Positions 5,689-10,242 of a stretch of DNA of 10,242 nt are shown piece after piece (within the stretch, counting starts at the first letter, position 1; each line of letters begins with the position of its first letter). Location: assembly GCA_024635855.1 (NCBI GenBank), contig JAGXHZ010000023.1, forward strand, positions 1-10,242, read 5' to 3'. The DNA is from Sulfuricurvum sp. GTDB taxonomy: Bacteria > Campylobacterota > Campylobacteria > Campylobacterales > Sulfurimonadaceae. The position numbers and the translations under genes were made by a program. The notes beneath the pieces were generated by a model. The model ran no database searches and was not told the DNA's origin. It was given only the letters and a program-made list of their open reading frames with translations.

Positions 5689-6087
5689 TTATAAACACCC
5701 TTTGAAGAACGATTTCTTCGGTGGAGGCGGAGCTTTAAATTCAGTAGCGGCAATGGTATTTGTAGCTGTATCTAAAATACCTACGATAATAACACCATTT
5801 TTATTCATCCCCTCACCAAGCTCAGAAACTTTAAGTTTTGATGTATCGATTTGATACACTTTACCCGTATTGTGTTGAAACAACGCCAATTTTGGATTAG
5901 TAGTTGCGCCCGGTTCAATTTTTTTGAAACAATCATCTGAGCCACAGCTATAATTTTCTAAATAACAATCCGCAAATGCTCCCTGAGCAGCACATGCCGG
6001 AGTCGTTAACAGACCTTCGAATTCTTGCCCTTCATTTGCAAATGCACTAACAACAAATGCTGCGCAGATCAGTGCAAATTTTTTCAT
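5689..6087 (-). CDS. Small exported cysteine-rich protein, unrecognised
   Basis: The protein is 132 aa with a Sec signal peptide (MKKFALICAAFVVSAFA, cleavage probably before N18). The mature protein has five cysteines (C32, C41, C48, C53, C131). The first four lie within 22 residues as PAC-x8-CYLENYSC-x4-C; the last sits in a C-terminal FFKGCL after a Pro/Lys-rich linker (APPPPKKS). The middle (KVYQIDTSKL, then VIIVGILD and TIAATEF) reads like a small beta-barrel resembling OB-fold periplasmic domains; this is an inference. No CxxCH is present, so it is not a c-type cytochrome. Its ATG overlaps the gamma stop by 1 nt (TAATG) behind a strong GGAGG, indicating coupled production with the gamma subunit. 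It could be a periplasmic partner, metal or heme chaperone, or disulfide-stabilised extra subunit. I do not recognise it in the Ser/Clr/Pcr/Ddh/Ebd operons. Confidence 0.82.
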   Translation of the reverse strand: MKKFALICAAFVVSAFANEGQEFEGLLTTPACAAQGAFADCYLENYSCGSDDCFKKIEPGATTNPKLALFQHNTGKVYQIDTSKLKVSELGEGMNKNGVIIVGILDTATNTIAATEFKAPPPPKKSFFKGCL

Positions 6088-7295
6088 TATTCTACCTCCG
6101 CTTTAAGAGATTTGAGATACGTTACGATATCCTCAACTGTTTCTTTGTCTAGGAAACTGTAATCGGTCATCGTAGAAACACGTTTCCCTTTTTCAATATT
6201 GTACCAAGGAGTATTGGCATGCGCATTACGGTTATAACCTGGTACGACAACCGCAGACGGTTTTAAGATTGACTCACGCAGATAGGCTGCTGAAGAGTAA
6301 CCCCCGACGTATTTCAGTGACGGTGCCAAAAATGAAACAGGATCGACCCTCTCTATTTGGTGACACCCGTTACATCCGTTTGCGGCAGATGCTTCTTTAC
6401 CTTTGGCAACATTTCCTTTTGGATCGGCTGTCAGTTCGGCAAGCATTTCTGCATTCGCTTTTTGTCCCTCAAGATTAATGGCAATCCACGCACTTAAGTT
6501 TTTGATTCCGTTACGTCCCATTTTTGAACCGTCCCATACCGCGATCGAAACCGGCACCGTTCCGTTCAAATTCACATATTCATCTTTGAGCGAACGGCTA
6601 AGCGTCCCAGTCCAACCGTTCGACGCATACGTCATAGCTGCGTTAGATTTAACAGAACCGTCTTTGATTTCGGTCAAAGAACGATATCCCTCACCGACAA
6701 AGACACGCTCATAATCGGTATTGGCAAGTGATGCTGCTTTCGCGTCAAAATCAGCTAATTCTTTTTGGAATACCCCTGTTTGTTGACGATTAATTTGCAT
6801 CCCTACATCATTATTGCCATTGGGCTCATACACTTTCTCCATTGCTTTTTGGAGGTGTACGACTACCGGTCGACCAGTCGAACCCATACCGATGTATGGA
6901 AGTACTTGAGGTACTTTCGTTATCCCTGCAAATTGAACAGCAAAACCATCGCTATACTCCGTAGTTGTTTGCACGGATTGCACATCTTTCGTTCCGTCAG
7001 CCCACTTGATTAACAAGGCAATATCTTTGCCGTCATACAGCGCAGCAACCTGCACTTTTTTGGCTTTCGGATTTAAATTTCCAGGAAGCACATTGGCTTT
7101 TTTATCGTTCATATAGATTGCTGTTTGCGGATAAAGAGTTACGGTTTCAAATTTGGCTTTCGACCATACTGCCGAATTGGCTTTAATCGCATCCAGCTTT
7201 TCAGAAACTTTCACTGCAGTAATCGCAGGATCAGCCGCTAAAGCCGCAGAGGCGGCAACACCCAGTGAAAGAAGGGTTGTAAGAAGCTTTTTCAT
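6087..7295 (-). CDS. Type II DMSO reductase-family gamma subunit fused to cytochrome c
   Basis: The protein is 402 aa, with a signal peptide MKKLLTTLLSLGVAASAALA cleaved before A21. Residues about 30-285 resemble the heme-b-binding gamma domain of EbdC/SerC/ClrC (cytochrome c-552/DMSO reductase-like haem-binding domain). This includes WADGTKD, DGFAVQFAG, LPYIGMGSTGRPVVVHLQK and VWDGSKMGRNGIKNLSAW. By comparison with EbdC (Met and Lys heme ligands), M137 and K265 are predicted heme b ligands. The C-terminal domain (about 295-402) is a class I-like cytochrome c with CNGCH (308-312), a probable distal ligand M376 in STMTDYSFL, and the usual final helix DIVTYLKSL. EbdC and SerC lack this extra domain (about 210-240 aa). 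The gene overlaps the beta stop by 1 nt, preceded by GGGAGG. It should be the periplasmic electron exit or entry point. Confidence 0.9.
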   Translation of the reverse strand: MKKLLTTLLSLGVAASAALAADPAITAVKVSEKLDAIKANSAVWSKAKFETVTLYPQTAIYMNDKKANVLPGNLNPKAKKVQVAALYDGKDIALLIKWADGTKDVQSVQTTTEYSDGFAVQFAGITKVPQVLPYIGMGSTGRPVVVHLQKAMEKVYEPNGNNDVGMQINRQQTGVFQKELADFDAKAASLANTDYERVFVGEGYRSLTEIKDGSVKSNAAMTYASNGWTGTLSRSLKDEYVNLNGTVPVSIAVWDGSKMGRNGIKNLSAWIAINLEGQKANAEMLAELTADPKGNVAKGKEASAANGCNGCHQIERVDPVSFLAPSLKYVGGYSSAAYLRESILKPSAVVVPGYNRNAHANTPWYNIEKGKRVSTMTDYSFLDKETVEDIVTYLKSLKAEVE

Positions 7296-8392
7296 TAGTG
7301 GTGTCCTCCCGCTTTCGTAAACTTACCGGCAATGTAGCGTGTATCTACAGGTGCCAATGGTGTACGTTTTTGCTCTTTTGCAACTTCTTGATAGTAATGG
7401 TTATCCAAACGGAACATGTCGGCATGCTGATACGCGATCAGAATGTCCATAAGTTCACTTACGCCCGTCTCTTTACGTTTTTTCATTTCCGCTTTGAGTG
7501 TTTTAATCGCATGATGAACTTCTGGTCCAAACAATTTTTCAAGTTCACTAATCGGTAAACGCGTTGATCCTTCGATGATTTTCCCCTCAGCATCAAATTT
7601 CGCAGGAGATTCGGTCGGAGGAACATAATATACATTTGGCTGAGTGCCGTAATCCGGACGCAAGCCAATTGCTACTTTGTATTTGTGTACCAATTTATAC
7701 ACTTGTGACTCTTCGTCATCCAAGAAACCTACAAAACGGATACGTCCGACACATTGTTGCGCACATGCCGGCGGTAAACCCTGCTCAATACGTGGGAAAC
7801 AAAGGATACATTTCTCTGATTTAGAGATTTTAGGATTGAAATAGATTTTTTTGTAAGGACAGCCCGCGATACAATAACGGTATCCTTGACAACGATCCAA
7901 ATCCACCAAAACAACACCGTCTTGATCACGCTTAAAGATAGCATCACGAGGACACGCACTCAAACATCCCGGATTTGTACAGTGATTACAAATACGCGGA
8001 AGATAGAAGAAATAGTTGTCTTGCGGGAATACTCCTGCACCCTCATCCTCATCCCAGTTTGGTCCCCAAGTAGGAGATATATGCGGTTTAAAAGTACTGT
8101 GATCAGCACTTTCCGTCATAATAGACTCATAGTTATAATCCCAAGGAACCCCATAATCGGCTTCAAGATTAGGAATAACTCCCGGTTGAAGATCGCCTGC
8201 AGCATCAAATCCGCCGCCAAGCTCCATCCAGTTTTTTGGATAACCGGTACCCGGATAGGTCTCAACATTATTCCAATACATATATTCACGACCGTTACGG
8301 TTCGTCCACTGTGTTTTACATGCCACAGTACATGTTTGGCACCCGATACATTTGTTCAGGTCCATGACCATTGCTAATTGTCTTTTAGACAT
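7295..8392 (-). CDS. Type II DMSO reductase-family iron-sulfur beta subunit
   Basis: The 365-aa protein has four Cys clusters: C15/C18/C21/C25 (CIGCQTCTVAC), C135/C138/C143/C147, C168/C174/C178, and C195/C198/C210/C214. In the third motif the expected second Cys is Tyr (C168-QG-Y171-RY-C174), as Trp or Tyr replaces it in NarH and its relatives, so one [3Fe-4S] and three [4Fe-4S] clusters are expected. GCPYKKIYFNP, KSEKCILCFPRIEQG and the C-terminal YGTQPNVYYVPP, LFGPEV and SELMDILIA are typical of the SerB/ClrB/PcrB/EbdB group and of its length (about 325-355 aa); NarH is much longer. It lacks a signal peptide and would be exported by Tat together with alpha. AAGGGG precedes the ATG; it lies 9 nt after the alpha stop. 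It relays electrons between the Mo site and the gamma hemes. Confidence 0.95.
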   Translation of the reverse strand: MSKRQLAMVMDLNKCIGCQTCTVACKTQWTNRNGREYMYWNNVETYPGTGYPKNWMELGGGFDAAGDLQPGVIPNLEADYGVPWDYNYESIMTESADHSTFKPHISPTWGPNWDEDEGAGVFPQDNYFFYLPRICNHCTNPGCLSACPRDAIFKRDQDGVVLVDLDRCQGYRYCIAGCPYKKIYFNPKISKSEKCILCFPRIEQGLPPACAQQCVGRIRFVGFLDDEESQVYKLVHKYKVAIGLRPDYGTQPNVYYVPPTESPAKFDAEGKIIEGSTRLPISELEKLFGPEVHHAIKTLKAEMKKRKETGVSELMDILIAYQHADMFRLDNHYYQEVAKEQKRTPLAPVDTRYIAGKFTKAGGHH

Positions 8393-8401
8393 CTAAACCC
8401 C

Positions 8402-10242
8402 TTAATATTTTACGTCAGTTGCTTTTTCATAGTTCACGGCACCATCGTAAGCGTATTGGTTACCATCCCACAGACCACCGAATTTCAAGTGACCCCAGCC
8501 ATCAGCCATTTCCAAAAGGTTCATCGCGACAGGAACGACCTCATTGTGACCTTTGTTTTTCAAATACATGTACGGTTCCCATCCATGCTCAAGAACCAAG
8601 CCATCCGCAGGTGCTGATGAAGAGAGTTTTGCCATTGCATAGAACTCGCCTTGTTGGTTAAAAACACGGATTGTTTCGCCGTCATTAATCCCTTTAGCTT
8701 CCGCAACCACACGATTGATTTGAATCGCAGGAACACCGCGCTGTAAGCGTAAAAGCGTACGTGACGTTTTATAGTTGGAGTGAATAGACCAACGGGCATG
8801 AGGCGTCATGAACACATACGGATGATCCGATGATTGTGGACGAATTCCTTCCATTCCCGTGTTGGTTGCCGCACCCATTTTGATGTACATATCATGGTCA
8901 ACATAGAATGTTTGACGACCCGACAATGTTTCAAGACGCTCAAATTTGTATAAATGATATTCCATAGAACTGTACGGACGATCCGAATACAACGGTGAAC
9001 TTTTTGCTGCTTTTTCATTAATAAGCAAGAACCCACCCACTTTGTACATTTTTTCCATTGTCCATGGCTCGTACTGCTCACATTTTTCTAATGCCGCTTG
9101 AACTGCCATTTTATCGGTTCCGAGGTAGTTTTCACCGGCCCCTTCAGATTCGGCATCCGTATTCGTATACTCTTTGTGGAATATTGTCAAATCGTGGAAA
9201 CCAGGTTTTGCGTATTTTGGATGATCTTTAACTTTTGCTTTTCCAATGTTTTGAGGGCGATTTGCAAGCTCTTCCATTTTTTTAGCAAGAAGAGTAAACA
9301 TTGACCACTCATCCATTGACTCACCAATGTTTTTGATGTTCGCAACCGGTTGAGCCAAATTTGTAAAACGGTGATAACCCGGAGACGTACGAAGGTCATA
9401 GACTTCATAGTGCGATTTTGCAGGGAGTAAAATATCTGCAAATTGGGCTGCTTCAGACATACGATAATCCACATACGCATAAAATTTCGTTTTTTCCAAA
9501 AATGCTTTACGGTAGTCAGTCCCTTTATTACGACGGAATTTTGAGTCTGCTACGATGAGAGCACAGTCAGGCTGCCACCACGGTTTGTTCACATTACCAT
9601 GCTTTGACTCTTTGTTAACCGTGTCATTCTCACCTTGCTTGAGCATTTCTGACAATACGGCCATGTACTCTTTTTTCGACATACCGTTTTGTGCACGTTT
9701 CACGTCATCATCACTGAAAAATTTATCAAACGATTTCATTCCGTCACCGAATACGAATTCGCCGACGAAACCGGATCCAAAACGGGCATTGTATTTACCG
9801 CTAAATCCTGCCAATACGCCAAGACCGGAGAGTTGGAATTCGTTTTCAGTATTGAGTCCGCCGTATGGTCCCATACGCCCCGTCAAACCACAAATAGATG
9901 AGATATTCCAGATTGACATAACTCCATTGAAATATTTATTCAACGAGAAACCGGTCGTAATTTCAACCACTTTTGGCAATGCAATGTCATGTGCAAGAGT
10001 ACGAACGGTATCAGGATGAACTCCTGTAATATCTTTGGTTGCTTCAGGAGCAAATTTTGCTGCCGATTTTTTCAACATTTCAAATACTGTCGTCACTTCG
10101 CGTTTATGACCGTGCATATCCGTAATCGTCCATGAACCCTCAAGTTCAGGAGTAATTCCCTGCTCATCAAGACGGAGTGATTTAATTGCACTTCCTTCAG
10201 ATGCCGGCATTAACGCAGGTTTTCCTGTCGCTGAATTCATAC
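8402..10242 (-). CDS. Type II DMSO reductase-family catalytic (Mo-bisMGD) alpha subunit, C-terminal part
   Basis: About 613 C-terminal residues are present; the gene runs off the right edge and the Met near 10240 is internal. Alpha subunits of this group are about 900 aa, so roughly 300 residues are missing, including the expected Tat signal, the N-terminal [4Fe-4S] motif and the Mo-ligand Asp region. Visible parts are molybdopterin-oxidoreductase core with ADILLPAKSHYEVYDL (about residues 266-282 of the fragment; NarG has ADIVLPTATWYEKHDL). The MGD-binding C-terminal domain follows (about 470-595): TPHARWSIHSNY, LLRLQRGVPAIQINRVVAEA, GINDGETIRVFNQQGEF and LEHGWEPYMYL. The adjacent beta and gamma genes place it in the Ser/Clr/Pcr/Ddh/Ebd group. 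Whether it reduces an oxyanion or oxidises an organic or sulfur compound cannot be told. It probably acts in the periplasm after Tat export. Confidence 0.92.
   Translation of the reverse strand, partial: MNSATGKPALMPASEGSAIKSLRLDEQGITPELEGSWTITDMHGHKREVTTVFEMLKKSAAKFAPEATKDITGVHPDTVRTLAHDIALPKVVEITTGFSLNKYFNGVMSIWNISSICGLTGRMGPYGGLNTENEFQLSGLGVLAGFSGKYNARFGSGFVGEFVFGDGMKSFDKFFSDDDVKRAQNGMSKKEYMAVLSEMLKQGENDTVNKESKHGNVNKPWWQPDCALIVADSKFRRNKGTDYRKAFLEKTKFYAYVDYRMSEAAQFADILLPAKSHYEVYDLRTSPGYHRFTNLAQPVANIKNIGESMDEWSMFTLLAKKMEELANRPQNIGKAKVKDHPKYAKPGFHDLTIFHKEYTNTDAESEGAGENYLGTDKMAVQAALEKCEQYEPWTMEKMYKVGGFLLINEKAAKSSPLYSDRPYSSMEYHLYKFERLETLSGRQTFYVDHDMYIKMGAATNTGMEGIRPQSSDHPYVFMTPHARWSIHSNYKTSRTLLRLQRGVPAIQINRVVAEAKGINDGETIRVFNQQGEFYAMAKLSSSAPADGLVLEHGWEPYMYLKNKGHNEVVPVAMNLLEMADGWGHLKFGGLWDGNQYAYDGAVNYEKATDVKY

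Noticed and set aside
7886..8377. A 163-codon plus-strand open frame opposite the beta subunit gene
   Set aside because: It is antisense to a strongly supported iron-sulfur subunit, with basic, low-plausibility protein composition, no family pattern and no ribosome site of note.
7295..8392. Beta subunit as NarH of a nitrate reductase
   Set aside because: The cluster pattern is shared, but 365 aa is far shorter than NarH (about 500 aa), its C-terminal region follows the Ser/Ebd type, and the gamma partner is an exported heme protein rather than membrane NarI.
9555..10019. A 154-codon plus-strand open frame opposite the alpha gene
   Set aside because: It lies antisense to well-conserved molybdopterin-oxidoreductase coding sequence and has no recognisable domain.
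6087..10242. Naming the operon ser, clr, pcr, ddh or ebd
   Set aside because: The visible part of alpha lacks the N-terminal region that would decide the clade, and the operon content differs from all of these. A gene symbol would imply a substrate that is not shown.
1..10242. CRISPR arrays, tRNA or rRNA genes, insertion sequences, prophage genes
   Set aside because: No regularly spaced repeats, no cloverleaf-like or rRNA sequence, and no transposase, integrase or phage protein were seen on either strand.

Overview
The window looks like a chromosomal segment of a Campylobacterota (Epsilonproteobacteria) bacterium, plausibly from the Sulfuricurvum/Sulfurimonas/Sulfurospirillum group. This is inferred from the moderately AT-rich composition, an HP0495-like DUF493 protein, and the style of the TorD/polyferredoxin accessory pair. 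No rRNA, tRNA, CRISPR array, transposase or phage gene is visible, so the genus is not proven.

Layout. (1) At 47-928 on the minus strand is a membrane-anchored neutral zinc metallopeptidase of the YpfJ family. (2) At 929-1137 is an AT-rich intergenic region with a perfect 11-bp inverted repeat, a third copy of its core, and a promoter-like sequence. (3) At 1138-3906 on the plus strand is a tight five-gene run: exported DUF2780-like protein, mobA, moaC, DUF493 protein, and a long helical/coiled-coil protein. Its junctions are 1-nt overlaps, nested starts or gaps of 9-15 nt, so it is probably one transcript. (4) At 3907-3938 is a short convergent gap carrying a REP-like GC-rich hairpin. (5) From 3939 to the right edge on the minus strand is a respiratory operon, read right to left: catalytic alpha subunit (N-terminus outside the window), four-cluster beta subunit, exported gamma subunit with fused heme b and heme c domains, a small exported cysteine-rich protein, a TorD-type chaperone, and a polyferredoxin.

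How the genes fit. The alpha-beta-gamma-chaperone set is a type II DMSO reductase-family molybdoenzyme of the Ser/Clr/Pcr/Ddh/Ebd group (selenate, chlorate and perchlorate reductases, dimethylsulfide and ethylbenzene dehydrogenases). The beta subunit shows the group's NarH-like pattern with one cluster cysteine replaced by Tyr, predicting three [4Fe-4S] and one [3Fe-4S] cluster. The gamma subunit predicts Met/Lys heme b ligation plus a C-terminal CxxCH cytochrome c domain. Electrons would pass alpha (Mo-bisMGD) to beta (Fe-S) to gamma heme b to heme c, or the reverse, in the periplasm. Substrate and direction cannot be decided because the alpha N-terminal part is missing. The neighbouring mobA and moaC make the molybdenum cofactor that this enzyme needs.

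The most interesting points are the diheme gamma fusion, the unrecognised secreted cysteine-rich protein placed between gamma and chaperone, the accessory polyferredoxin with a zinc-ribbon-like tail, the terminator-like hairpin inside the operon, and the triple-copy AT-rich element at the plus-strand promoter.
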